Shown in pieces: positions 34,223-44,910 of a stretch of DNA of 64,000 nt; position 1 is the stretch's first letter; each line of letters begins with the position of its first letter. The translations under genes and the position numbers were made by a program. Origin of the DNA: DAOTWC01 sp048499435. GTDB taxonomy: Bacteria > Chloroflexota > Anaerolineae > Aggregatilineales > Phototrophicaceae. The notes under the pieces were generated by a model. It did no database searches. It was not told the DNA's origin and worked only from the letters and a program-made list of their open reading frames with translations. The DNA lies in the NCBI GenBank assembly GCA_048499435.1, contig JASNZW010000001.1, positions 62,001 to 126,000 of the forward strand, given 5' to 3'.

Positions 34223-34455
34223 GCGGCACGCCCATTCATAACCGGTGCTTATGCTGTTACACCCTATACCGCTTATATCAGGGCGGAGGATACGGCATCA
34301 ACCTAACTTTCGCCTAACATCACCGGCGAGGTCCCGCCCGGTGTGGGCCGCCCCCGTTGTGGGGCGGGGGCTATTCGTATAAGCTGATAACGCGGGACTA
34401 TGACAAAGGGGGCGCTGGTTCATTTATATAATCGGGAGCAGAAAGGGATTGGAAC
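34223..34455. other. Divergent intergenic region, LamG gene / M23 gene
   Basis: 233 bp. TATAAT at 34427-34432 is a -10 candidate for the plus-strand M23 gene, which has GAAAGGGA before its ATG. A GC-rich hairpin (CCGCCCC at 34348-34354, GGGGCGG at 34361-34367) has no T-tract after it. Confidence 0.4.
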
Positions 34456-36054
34456 ATGAAAAAGGTTTCGCCCGTTACTGGCCAGGCCGACTACCCTGGC
34501 GCGGGGTGGCTGATCACATCAGGCTACTGCACCGATGCTTATTTCCGCATGTTTGGCGACTGGCACACCGGCCACGACCTGGCGCGGACGGCCCAGGGCG
34601 GCGAGCCGATTTATGCCATCGCTGACGGCGTGGTGAAGTGGGCGGAAAACGCGGGCAGCAACGGCTTCGGCAACCTGGTGATGATCGAGCACAAAAGCAG
34701 CCTCTACAGCCGTTACGCCCACCTGGCGACAATCGCCGTCAGCAACCGCCAGCAGGTCAGCGCGGGCACGCTGATCGGCACGCTGGGGGCCACTGGCCGC
34801 GTCACCGGCGCGCACCTGCACTTCGACATCGCGCGCATCAACAACGCGCTCGACTGGCCCGGCAGCGACAAGAGCCGCGTCCTGCAGAATTACATCGACC
34901 CGGCCCTCTGGTACGCCGAAGAAACGACGCTGATTGTCGCCCCTGCCAGCGGCAGGCGGTTGCGCATCACCGCGCTGCGCGGCCTGAACGTGCGCGCGCG
35001 CCCTTCGATGTCGGCGAAGTCGAACTTTATCATTCCGTACCGCGCGTCGGTGGAGGTCAAGGACGCCGCCCTGGCAGCCGACGCTTTCACCTGGCGCGAG
35101 CTGGTGACGGGCGGCTGGATCGCCCAGGAATTCACTGAACCCGACACTGAGGTCGAGGCCGGGGCCGGGGCTGTCGTTCAGCCGGTTGGCGTTCGAGCGG
35201 AGCCGGCGGACGAGGGCGCGGCGCGGCTGGTGACGGCCCCAGCCCCGGTGATCGTGGCCGCGCGCGGCGTTCACGGCAGCGCTGGCGGCTGGGCGCCCAC
35301 CGGCCAGGAACTCGACCTGGTGCGGCATAACCAGGTGAAGGCCGTGCTGATCGCAGCCTACGAACCCAACCAGGCGGCGCTGGCTGTGCCGAGCTTTCGC
35401 GACGCCGGCGTGCGCGACTTTATTATCCGCGCCGCCGACCGCCACCCGGTTACGCCTGACCCGCAGGCCTTCGTCAGCGAGACGCTGCCGCGCCTGCGCG
35501 AATACCGCAGCGCGCTCAGCAGCGCCTTCAGCCCGGACACCAGGATGCTGATCGCCGTTCACAACGAGCCAAACGTGAGCGTGGAGGGCTTCGGCACGGC
35601 GTGGCGGAACGGGGATGAGTTTACGCGCTGGTTCCTGGCCGTCGCTGCGCGCTACCGCAGCGAGCTGCCGAACGTCGCCATCGGCTTCCCGGCGCTTTCG
35701 CCCGGCGGCGACCTGGCGCTGCCGGATATCGCGCGCATGGATGAGTGGCGCTTCGCGGAGCAGTGCGCCGAGGCCATCAACGCCAGCGACTGGGTCGGCG
35801 TGCACGCCTACTTCGTCGGCGACGGGGCGGACATTGACCTGAAGCCGGAGCGCTGGCGCGCTATGGCGGGCGGGCGCAGCGTTATCGTTACCGAGGGCGG
35901 CCCGGCCAACGGCGTGTTCAACGACGGCGCGAAGCTGGACAACAGCTACCGGCGCTGCGAGGCCGCTGGCCTGCCGCTGATGGCCTGGCTGCTTTCCGGC
36001 GCGGGGGCCTGGCAGACGGCGGGGTGGGTGGAACGCGGCGTGCGGCTGGGCTGA
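34456..36054 (+). CDS. M23 peptidase-SH3-TIM-barrel fusion protein
   Basis: 532 residues in three parts. Residues about 20-150 are an M23/LytM endopeptidase with zinc ligands H37 and D41 (WHTGHD) and H120/H122 (GAHLHFD). Residues about 165-228 form a bacterial SH3-like domain (LRGLNVRARPS...GGWIAQEF). Residues about 265-532 look like a glycoside-hydrolase TIM barrel with acid/base candidate E371 (AVHNEPNV) and nucleophile candidate E480 (VIVTEGGPA). No signal peptide or membrane helix is visible, as in phage endolysins, so export is unclear. It may cut peptide and glycan parts of one polymer. Confidence 0.8.
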   Translation: MKKVSPVTGQADYPGAGWLITSGYCTDAYFRMFGDWHTGHDLARTAQGGEPIYAIADGVVKWAENAGSNGFGNLVMIEHKSSLYSRYAHLATIAVSNRQQVSAGTLIGTLGATGRVTGAHLHFDIARINNALDWPGSDKSRVLQNYIDPALWYAEETTLIVAPASGRRLRITALRGLNVRARPSMSAKSNFIIPYRASVEVKDAALAADAFTWRELVTGGWIAQEFTEPDTEVEAGAGAVVQPVGVRAEPADEGAARLVTAPAPVIVAARGVHGSAGGWAPTGQELDLVRHNQVKAVLIAAYEPNQAALAVPSFRDAGVRDFIIRAADRHPVTPDPQAFVSETLPRLREYRSALSSAFSPDTRMLIAVHNEPNVSVEGFGTAWRNGDEFTRWFLAVAARYRSELPNVAIGFPALSPGGDLALPDIARMDEWRFAEQCAEAINASDWVGVHAYFVGDGADIDLKPERWRAMAGGRSVIVTEGGPANGVFNDGAKLDNSYRRCEAAGLPLMAWLLSGAGAWQTAGWVERGVRLG

Positions 36055-36079
36055 CGCCGTCCGCCCGCCTAACCGAGTA

Positions 36080-36109
36080 TTGACGATCGGCGCGTCTCTG
36101 TTTTAGAAT
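36080..36109 (+). promoter_or_regulatory. Promoter and 5'-UTR hairpin of the L25 gene
   Basis: TTGACG (36080-36085) and TAGAAT (36104-36109) with an 18-bp spacer make a good sigma-70 promoter. It leaves a leader of about 105 nt, which starts with a GC-rich stem-loop (left arm 36117-36127, right arm from 36135). Confidence 0.6.
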
Positions 36110-36221
36110 GCGCTGTGCCGCGCGGGCTGTTAGCGCCCGCCGCGGCGTGTGACTGAACCCCGCCTGATAACATGCTGGCCCTGGCCGGCGCAGAAATAGT
36201 CTCGGTGAAGGAGCAAGCAGC

Positions 36222-36878
36222 GTGGCTGATCGCAGAACCCTGGAAGCAGAACCGCGCGCGCTGGTCGGCAAGAAGGTCAGCCAGCTTCGCGCGCAGAACA
36301 TTGTCCCGATTGTCGTGTACGGCGCCTCTGTCGAGCCGCTCGCGCTGCAGGTCGCCTATCGCCCCCTCGAAGTGACGCTGATGAAGACTGGCGGCACGCA
36401 GTTGATTGACCTGCTGGTGGGCAAGAAAACGATCACCGTGCTGGCGCGCGAGGTACAGCGTGACGTGCTGCGCGGCAGCATCCTCCACGCCGATTTCTTC
36501 GCCGTGGACGAAAGCGCGACCATCAGCACCGAGGTGCACATTCACCTGGAAGGCGAAAGCCAGGCGGTTATCTCTGGCCTGGGCATGCTGCTCACCGGGA
36601 CTAACACCATCACCATCGAGACGCTGCCGAGCAAACTGATTGACGCGGTTTACGTGGACATCTCCGTGCTGGAAAACGTCGGCGATGGCATCCATGTGCG
36701 CGACCTCAACCTGGGGCCGGACATCACGATTCTTAATGATGCCGATGAGATGATCGTGCGCGTAATTCAGTCGTCTGCTGCCCGTGCTGACGAGGAAGCC
36801 GAGGAAGTGGAAGGCGCTGGCGAATCCGCGGAGCCGGAAGTTATCCACCGCGGCAAGGCTGAAAAAGACGAGGAATAG
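36222..36878 (+). CDS. rplY: 50S ribosomal protein L25/general stress protein Ctc
   Basis: 218 residues, the long CTC form. The N-terminal L25 domain (about 1-95: LEAEPRALVGKKVSQLRAQN, IVPIVVYGASVEPLALQVAY, VLRGSILHADFFAV) binds 5S rRNA. The TL5-like beta domain follows (about 96-190: STEVHIHLEGES, KLIDAVYVDISVLENVGDGIHVRDL). An acidic tail closes the protein. The start is GTG with AAGGAG upstream. It is monocistronic, ending at a strong terminator shared with convergent gyrA. Confidence 0.93.
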   Translation: MADRRTLEAEPRALVGKKVSQLRAQNIVPIVVYGASVEPLALQVAYRPLEVTLMKTGGTQLIDLLVGKKTITVLAREVQRDVLRGSILHADFFAVDESATISTEVHIHLEGESQAVISGLGMLLTGTNTITIETLPSKLIDAVYVDISVLENVGDGIHVRDLNLGPDITILNDADEMIVRVIQSSAARADEEAEEVEGAGESAEPEVIHRGKAEKDEE

Positions 36879-36911
36879 CGCGCCAGGCGCTTTGCTTTGT
36901 AGTGCCACAAC

Positions 36912-36956
36912 ACAGCGGGCGGGTGCAGCACAGCGCACCCGCCCGCTGTTATTTTT

Positions 36957-36958
<2 letters not shown>
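36912..36958 (+). terminator. Rho-independent terminator after rplY
   Basis: A perfect 15-bp stem (36912-36926 with 36935-36949) and an 8-nt loop are followed by a T-rich run ending at 36958. It abuts the gyrA stop on the other strand. Confidence 0.92.
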
Positions 36959-39449
<2,491 letters not shown>

Positions 39450-39829
39450 ACCTCTGTGCGCGCGCCGCGCTGGCGGCGGCAGACCGCGCCCATCTCCTTT
39501 CGCTGTCAACACGCGGGCTGTCCCGGCTGGCCTGCCGGAACAGGGGCGCAGGGGTTAGTAGCGCGCCCCGACTGTCGTCCTGATTGCACGCGAGAAGTAT
39601 ACCGCATAACGGCCTTAAAGACGATAGTCACCTTGTGTATCCCAAATGGTAATAGCTTTATCCCAAAGTTGTTGGGTTATCCCACAGCGCAGGCGGCGGG
39701 CGGGCCGCGCCTGCCGCTCTGGCCAGCTTGGGCGGCGGGGCTGGCAGCCGTCGAATGTTTGCGCCGTGTGGTGTTATGCGTTACAAAACGCGCGCACACC
39801 AATGAATAAACCTTACAAAGAGGGCAGCG
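39450..39829. other. Divergent intergenic region gyrA / penicillin acylase with phased repeats
   Basis: 380 bp without a gene. TATACT on the minus strand (39601-39596) is a possible gyrA -10. Three direct copies of TATCCCA start at 39638, 39659 and 39678, i.e. about two helical turns apart. A GAGGGCAGCG ribosome site precedes the acylase ATG. No RNA gene is seen. Confidence 0.45.
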
Positions 39830-42385
39830 ATGCGTATTCTACGAATTGTTCTGTTGGTGATTTTGCTGGTCATCATCGTGGCTGTAGTGGGCGGGCTGGT
39901 CCTGTTCAACGACGTGCGCTACGGCCCCCACCCGATCAGCGCCGGCAGCCTGTCTGTGCAGGGGCCGGCGGCCAGCGTCGAGGTGCTGCGCGACACCTGG
40001 GGCGTGCCGCACATCTACGCCAGCTCGCCCTACGATCTGTTCTTCGCGCAGGGCTACGTGCAGGCGCAGGACCGCTGGTGGCAGATGGAGTTCTTCCGGC
40101 ATGTTTCAGGCGGCCGCCTGGGCGAGCTGGTCGGCGACGGCCAGCTTGGCGTTGACCTGTATTTTCGCACCTTCGGCTTTCGCCAGGCCGCTGAGCGCGA
40201 CCTGGCCGGTATGGACAGCGACACGGTGGCTTACCTGCAGGCGTTCGCCGACGGCGTGAATGCTTACCTGAGCAGCCGCGCCCCCGGCGACCTGGCGCTG
40301 GAATACACGCTGCTGGGCCTGACCGGTGTAAACATCGAGATCGAACCCTGGCAGCCGGCTGACACGGTGATGTGGGGCAAGTTTATGGCCGACAACCTGG
40401 GCGGCAACGCCGATATGGAAATGGTGTTTTCCGCCCTGGACGGCAAGCTGGGCGCGGATATGCTCGCGGCTTTCGCGCCGCCCTGGCCCTTCGGCGAGAA
40501 GCCTACCATCGTGACGGTCAGCGACCTGAACCTGGAGCCAGCAGCGGCGGCCCTGCCCGCCGACACCGCCGGCATTCGCGGCCTGGATACGGCCTTCACC
40601 GGCGGGGTAACCAGCGAGCAGTTTGCCGCGGTTGGCATTGATCGCGGGCCGGACATCGGCAGCAACAATTGGGTGGCGCACGGCAGCATCACCGAAAGCG
40701 GCCTGCCGCTGCTGGCGAACGATATGCACCTGCGGCTGGACATCCCGTCCATCTGGTACGAAATTGGCCTGCACTGCCAGCCGGTGAGCGCCGAGTGCCC
40801 CTTCGACGTGCGCGGTTTCGCTTTCTCGCCCGCCCCGGCGGTGATCGCCGGGCACAACGCCCGCATCGCCTGGGGTTTCACCAACGTCGGGCCAGACACA
40901 CAGGACCTGTACCAGATTCGCGTTAACCCGGACAACGATCTCCAGTACGAGTGGAACGGCGAATGGCGCGACATGACCGCGCGCGAGGAAGTGATACGCT
41001 TCGGTGACGGCACAGCGCCGATCACAATTCAGGTGCGCGAAACTCACCTGGGGCCGATCATCAACGACAATCAGCGCGCCGACGACGGCAGCCTGCTGGG
41101 CTTCAACAATGAGGACCCGCTGGCGCTGCGCTGGACGGCGCTGGAGCCGGGCACGCTGTTCAGCGGCGTGCTGGCGCTCAACAGCGCCTCAGACTTTGAC
41201 TCCTTCCGCGCCGCCCTGCGCAGTTGGGACGTGCCGGCGCAGAATGTTGTCTACGCCGACGTGGACGGCAACATCGGCTACCAGACGCCGGGCAATATCC
41301 CCATCCGCGCCGCCGGCCACAGCGGCCTGCTGCCGGTTCCCGGCTGGACAGACGAGTACGAGTGGCAGGGCTACATCCCGTTCGATGACCTGCCGCACGC
41401 CTTCAACCCGGAGCGCGGTTACATCCAGAGCGCTAACCAGGCGGTCGCGCCGCTGGAATACTACGACTGGCTGCGCGACACCCTGGCCGCTGACTACGGC
41501 CCGGACGCCAACTACTACATCAGCCAGCAGTGGGATTACGGCTATCGCGGCCAGCGCATTGACGAGCTGCTGCAATCGCTGGCCCCGCACAGCGCGGCCA
41601 CCTTCCAGGCCATCCACGCCGACAACAAGAACCTCAGCGCCGCCGAACTGCTGCCGTTCCTGACGGAGATCGCCTTCGCCGACAGCGAGATCGCTGCCGC
41701 CCGCGACTGGCTGCTGAGCTGGGATTACAACACCGGCGCGGACAGCCCGCACGCGCTGCTCTACGCCTTTTTCTGGGCGCGCCTGCTGGACAACCTCTAT
41801 AACGACCAACTTGGCGACAGCTTCAGAGGCACCCAGCAGAACGCCTGGTCAACTTACCTGCTGGCGCAGGAACCAGAGCATCTCTGGTGGGACGATGTGG
41901 CCACCGCCGACGCTGTTGAAACGCGCGACGACATCTTCAAACGTTCGTTTGAGGAAGCCTACGCGCGCGCGGTCGCGGGCTACGGCGCTGACCGGAACGC
42001 CTGGCGGTGGGGCCAGGCGCACACGATCACCCTGGTCAACAACCCCCTGGGGGCCAGCGGCATTGACCTGATCGAGAGCATCGTCAACCGGGGGCCGTTT
42101 GCTCTCAGCGGCAGCTCGAATGTTGTGAATAACCTGGGCTGGAACCCGGCTTCAGGTAATTTCACCAGCAGCGCCGGCCCGTCAGAGCGCGTCATCTATG
42201 ACCTGAGCGACTGGTCAAAGAGTCTGTCCGTTATCCCCACCGGGCAGAGCGGACACCCGTATCACCAGCACTATGACGACCAGATTCAGATGTGGGTAGA
42301 TGTCGAGTACAAGCCGATGCTGTGGTCGCGCGCTGAGGTCGAGGCCAACCTGGGCAGCCGGATGGTCCTTGACCCGGCGGGCTGA
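39830..42385 (+). CDS. Penicillin acylase family (S45 Ntn hydrolase)
   Basis: 851 residues. An N-terminal hydrophobic helix (LRIVLLVILLVIIVAVVGGLVLF) anchors or exports it. The alpha-chain-like part includes DTWGVPHIYASS and FAQGYVQAQDRWWQMEFFR. DIGSNNWVAHG places the nucleophilic, autoprocessing Ser at about residue 278, giving a beta chain of about 570 residues. GDGTAPITIQVRETHLGPII and VYADVDGNIGYQTPGNIPIR are typical beta-chain blocks. Such enzymes cleave amides such as acyl-homoserine lactones, acylated peptides or beta-lactams; the substrate cannot be told from sequence. Confidence 0.92.
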   Translation: MRILRIVLLVILLVIIVAVVGGLVLFNDVRYGPHPISAGSLSVQGPAASVEVLRDTWGVPHIYASSPYDLFFAQGYVQAQDRWWQMEFFRHVSGGRLGELVGDGQLGVDLYFRTFGFRQAAERDLAGMDSDTVAYLQAFADGVNAYLSSRAPGDLALEYTLLGLTGVNIEIEPWQPADTVMWGKFMADNLGGNADMEMVFSALDGKLGADMLAAFAPPWPFGEKPTIVTVSDLNLEPAAAALPADTAGIRGLDTAFTGGVTSEQFAAVGIDRGPDIGSNNWVAHGSITESGLPLLANDMHLRLDIPSIWYEIGLHCQPVSAECPFDVRGFAFSPAPAVIAGHNARIAWGFTNVGPDTQDLYQIRVNPDNDLQYEWNGEWRDMTAREEVIRFGDGTAPITIQVRETHLGPIINDNQRADDGSLLGFNNEDPLALRWTALEPGTLFSGVLALNSASDFDSFRAALRSWDVPAQNVVYADVDGNIGYQTPGNIPIRAAGHSGLLPVPGWTDEYEWQGYIPFDDLPHAFNPERGYIQSANQAVAPLEYYDWLRDTLAADYGPDANYYISQQWDYGYRGQRIDELLQSLAPHSAATFQAIHADNKNLSAAELLPFLTEIAFADSEIAAARDWLLSWDYNTGADSPHALLYAFFWARLLDNLYNDQLGDSFRGTQQNAWSTYLLAQEPEHLWWDDVATADAVETRDDIFKRSFEEAYARAVAGYGADRNAWRWGQAHTITLVNNPLGASGIDLIESIVNRGPFALSGSSNVVNNLGWNPASGNFTSSAGPSERVIYDLSDWSKSLSVIPTGQSGHPYHQHYDDQIQMWVDVEYKPMLWSRAEVEANLGSRMVLDPAG

Positions 42386-42420
42386 AAGCCGCCCGCCGCG
42401 CCTTTGCGTCATACATCACA

Positions 42421-42450
42421 CACCGGGGCCGGTGAACGCTGGCCCCGGTG
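42421..42450. terminator. Convergent hairpin, possible bidirectional terminator
   Basis: CACCGGGGCC (42421-42430) and GGCCCCGGTG (42441-42450) form a perfect 10-bp stem with a 10-nt loop between two convergent genes. No T-tract follows on either strand, so termination strength is uncertain. Confidence 0.5.
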
Positions 42451-42480
42451 CGCGCTGGGCAGCTGGCCGCCGCTGGCGCG

Positions 42481-42699
42481 CTAGAAAGCGATGCGGTTGG
42501 TGGCGACCAGGAAAGCCAACCCCAGCACCACCGCGGTCATGAACACAAAGATAGACAGGAACATACGCTCAACGGCTGTCATGCCCAGGAAGGGGCGGTC
42601 TTTGTGCTGGGCCGCCGCTTCTTCCTCGACAAACAGGTCCTGTTCTTCGCCTGCGTCGAAATCGTCATCCAGATCGCTGCGCCGCAGATCGTCAAGCAT
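42481..42699 (-). CDS. Small acidic single-span membrane protein
   Basis: 72 residues. The first 35 are strongly acidic (LDDLRRSDLDDDFDAGEEQDLFVEEEAA in pattern), then one transmembrane helix near the C-terminus (MFLSIFVFMTAVVLGLAFLVA). GGAGG lies 7 nt before ATG 42699, which makes the gene credible despite its size. A tail-anchored layout with the acidic part in the cytoplasm is likely. Function unknown. Confidence 0.65.
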   Translation of the reverse strand: MLDDLRRSDLDDDFDAGEEQDLFVEEEAAAQHKDRPFLGMTAVERMFLSIFVFMTAVVLGLAFLVATNRIAF

Positions 42700-42870
42700 G
42701 GGTGCGCCTCCAGCCGTATCGCCACTGTACATGTTAGCATAGCCCGCAGGCCGGGCTGTGTCAATTAGCGCGCTGTTGGCGGTCGCGGCGGATGGGCCGT
42801 TATGCAGCGGCCCTGATCTTAGGTAGAATGGCGCTGCGTTTCGCGGAAAGCAGGCAGATCAGGCCCGGCG

Positions 42871-43560
42871 ATGGTATCCGTCAGCAAACACATTCCGTCC
42901 GTTGTCTACTTTGAAAACATCGCTGAGGATGAGCTGGCGTATATTGCCGCCAACAGCCTGCTGCGCACCTTTACCGCCAACCAGATTATTTTCCTGGAAG
43001 GCGAACCGGCGGAGGGGTTGTGGATCGTCGAGCAGGGCAGCGTTAAGGTTTTTAAGCTGAACCCGGACGGCGGCGAACACATTCTGCACCTGCGCGGCCC
43101 TGGCAAGTCCTTTAACGATGTCGCCGCGCTGGATGGCAAGGGCAACCCCGCCAACGCCTGCGCCCTCAGCCCGGAGGCGCTGGTCTGGCTGATTCCCGCG
43201 CCCGTGATTCAGCACGTGCTGGCGAACAACACGCAAATGGCGCTGAACGTTATCCGGCTGCTGGCGGCGCGTGTTCGGACGCTGGTGGGGCAGATCGAGG
43301 ACCTGGCCCTGTACTCTGTGATGGTCAGGCTGGCGCGCTTCCTGCTCAAACAGGTTGAGGACCCCTCGCTCAGCGGCCCTGGAATCACGCGGACGGCGAT
43401 CGCCGCGTATATCAACACCACGCCGCAGACAATCAGCAACATGCTCCGCATGCTGGAGGATGCCGGGGCCATCCAATTCGACCGCCATCGCATCATCATT
43501 GTCAACGAGCGCGTCCTGCGCTCGATCGCCATGCTGTCCGGTGAAAAGGGCAGCGGCTGA
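42871..43560 (+). CDS. Crp/Fnr-family transcriptional regulator
   Basis: 229 residues. The cyclic-nucleotide-binding-type beta roll (about 10-125: NQIIFLEGEPAEGLWIVEQGSVKVFKL, LRGPGKSFNDVAAL) is followed by the dimer helix and a winged helix (about 150-220: GITRTAIAAYINTTPQTISNMLRMLEDAGAI). There is no Cys cluster for iron-sulfur sensing, so the ligand may be a nucleotide or other small molecule. It is the last chromosomal gene before the tRNA-Gly remnant that bounds the mobile element. Confidence 0.9.
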   Translation: MVSVSKHIPSVVYFENIAEDELAYIAANSLLRTFTANQIIFLEGEPAEGLWIVEQGSVKVFKLNPDGGEHILHLRGPGKSFNDVAALDGKGNPANACALSPEALVWLIPAPVIQHVLANNTQMALNVIRLLAARVRTLVGQIEDLALYSVMVRLARFLLKQVEDPSLSGPGITRTAIAAYINTTPQTISNMLRMLEDAGAIQFDRHRIIIVNERVLRSIAMLSGEKGSG

Positions 43561-43591
43561 CCGGGGCGCAGGTTTAGCCGGGGCAGGGGCG

Positions 43592-43629
43592 AAAAAACAG
43601 CGTCGGAAAGCGTTTCCCGGCGCTGTTTT
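43592..43629. terminator. Bidirectional terminator (Crp gene / former tRNA-Gly gene)
   Basis: An A-run, a stem (43594-43609 with 43613-43629, one G-U pair and one bulge) and a T-run give termination on both strands. In the minus direction it lies just after the tRNA-Gly 3' half, where a tRNA terminator is expected. Confidence 0.75.
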
Positions 43630-43634
43630 GTGTG

Positions 43635-43676
43635 AGCGGGTAATGGGACTCGAACCCACGACACCCTACTTGGGAA
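43635..43676 (-). pseudogene. 3' half of tRNA-Gly(CCC), left boundary remnant
   Basis: Read on the minus strand: anticodon loop TT-CCC-AA, 3' stem GTAGG, variable loop GTGTC, T stem GTGGG/CCCAT around TTCGAGT, acceptor strand TACCCGC and discriminator T. The expected 5' anticodon-stem partner (CCTAC) and the whole 5' half are missing: identity stops at position 32. A break exactly at the anticodon loop is typical of tyrosine-recombinase attachment sites. Confidence 0.8.
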
Positions 43677-43687
43677 ATTTGATGTCT

Positions 43688-43711
43688 GTCCCCGGTCAGT
43701 AGGCCGGGGAC
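43688..43711 (+). other. Hairpin just inside the left element end
   Basis: GTCCCCGG and CCGGGGAC pair perfectly around an 8-nt loop, followed within 6 nt by TTTTT. It could be a terminator for plus-strand transcripts or part of the recombinase binding region. Confidence 0.4.
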
Positions 43712-43744
43712 TACTGTTTTTGTAAACCGTGTAGTAATCACCAG

Positions 43745-43777
43745 CGGCGATTACCGGCAATCCGCGCGCCGTCAGCG
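43745..43777 (+). repeat. 33-bp direct repeat, left copy
   Basis: Identical over all 33 bp to 50973-51005, in the same orientation. Its last 6 bp include the stop codon of the leftmost element gene. On the minus strand it encodes LTARGLPVIA, echoing YTLTARGRLV inside that gene. Confidence 0.9.
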
Positions 43778-44257
43778 GAACGTTTTCCACAGCAGCCCCA
43801 ACGTGTACAGCGTATCATCAACCCACGCGCCCACGCGCCCAAGTTCGGCGCGCCGGGTAGCCTCAGCCGCGCGCAGCCTGGATTCCTCAGCAGCCCGCCG
43901 CTCGGCGGCCATGACACGCCACACCAGCCGCCCGCGCGCCGTCAGCGTGTACTGGTTGACGCGCTGCTGCTGGCGCAGCGCCCGCCGCGCCTCACGGTCG
44001 GTTATGGAATTCAATGTACCATCCACCAGATAGGCGCGCGTTTGACTGGTCGCCACCAGGTCAGCCGCGCGCAGTTGCGCCAGCAGCCGCTGGTCACTGC
44101 CGGTCAGCCGGCGCTGGCCGATTGCATGGCACAAATCAGGCGTAGTTATCCAGTCAGCGGCGCGCCCGACGGCAGCGAATATCTCACGCGCTTTCGCGCT
44201 GGTCTGCAGCGGCCCGGCGCTTGTCAGCGATGCGGTTGAGGATATGGATTGTTTCAT
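43772..44257 (-). CDS. Element protein, winged-helix-like (unknown)
   Basis: 161 residues. The N-terminal part (about 25-120) looks like a winged helix: WITTPDLCHAIGQRRLTGSDQRLLAQLRAADLV, then a wing-like TSQTRAYLVDGT and YTLTARGRLVWRVM. The C-terminal 40 residues are charged and helical. It aligns in pattern with the upstream gene (44184-44600), so the two are probably paralogues. Its first 74 bases overlap that gene in another frame. Part of its coding sequence (43934-43968) is nearly repeated beyond the right end of the element. Likely a DNA-binding regulator. Confidence 0.6.
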   Translation of the reverse strand: MKQSISSTASLTSAGPLQTSAKAREIFAAVGRAADWITTPDLCHAIGQRRLTGSDQRLLAQLRAADLVATSQTRAYLVDGTLNSITDREARRALRQQQRVNQYTLTARGRLVWRVMAAERRAAEESRLRAAEATRRAELGRVGAWVDDTLYTLGLLWKTFR

Positions 44258-44600
44258 CGTCTATCCAGTAGATAAATTCACTGCCACGACCAAAGTTCGG
44301 CGGGCGCGCTGGCAGTCGCCGCCGCTTGCAGCGGATAAGTTCGACCTGCTGCAGCCGCTTGAGCATGCGTACATCGTGCGGGCCTAGCCCGTTGGGTCGC
44401 CCCAACCGGCGGGCAATCCCGGCCCGGTTCACCGGCGCGCCGCCGCTCATGTTCATCTGCGCCAGCAGCCGTGCCAGCAGCCGCCGTCCGGCTGGCGTGA
44501 GCGTGCGCAGAGCGGCGATAACCTTGTCCTGGCGCAGGCGCAGCGCCTCACGTTCGGCGCGCGTGAGCGGAAAATCGAAGACGCTGAAATCATTGTGCAT
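44184..44600 (-). CDS. Element protein, winged-helix-like (unknown)
   Basis: 138 residues. After a helical N-terminus (LTRAEREALRLRQDKVIAALRTLTPAGRRLLARLLAQM) comes a helix-turn-helix-like stretch, VNRAGIARRLGRPNGLGPHDVRMLKRLQQVELI, and a wing with basic residues (RCKRRRLP), ending FIYWIDDETIHILNRIADKRRA. The pattern R-x-L-x(4)-D-x-R-x-L-x2-L-x4-L matches the downstream paralogue. The promoter region upstream carries direct repeats and palindromes. A role in element control or maintenance is inferred. Confidence 0.6.
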   Translation of the reverse strand: MHNDFSVFDFPLTRAEREALRLRQDKVIAALRTLTPAGRRLLARLLAQMNMSGGAPVNRAGIARRLGRPNGLGPHDVRMLKRLQQVELIRCKRRRLPARPPNFGRGSEFIYWIDDETIHILNRIADKRRAAADQRESA

Positions 44601-44910
44601 AGCCTATCCTCAGTTCCCCAGATTCACGGTGCGTGCATTGTCCGGTCTATCCCCGCTGAAACTGGAATCTGATCGGTATCTCTGACTATATTATATGCGG
44701 CTTTGCGCATGTTTTGACTGTCAGTGTGTAAGGCTTGACTGTAGCGAAAACACAGCTTTGACTGTGCCTATCCTCGGAAATTCCGCAGATAGAGCTATCT
44801 ACCAGATAGCGCGCCTGGTGGAAACAAGTGGTCAGTTTGACCACTAGCGCCGTAGCGAGCCATGAGACGGAATTCGGCGTTTTGAGGCGTGCAGCCCCGG
44901 TCTGGCGCTG
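44601..44910. promoter_or_regulatory. Operator-rich intergenic region of the element
   Basis: 310 bp without a gene. TATAAT on the minus strand (44695-44690) is a -10 candidate for the leftward pair. Three copies of TTGACTGT start at 44714, 44735 and 44758, about two turns apart. Two perfect palindromes follow: GCTATCT-ACC-AGATAGC (44794-44810) and AGTGGTCA-GTT-TGACCACT (44827-44845). These look like binding sites for the element's regulators. Confidence 0.55.

Noticed and set aside
34348..34373. Rho-independent terminator in the LamG/M23 gap
   Set aside because: The hairpin has no T-tract on either strand and lies between divergent genes where no transcript should end.
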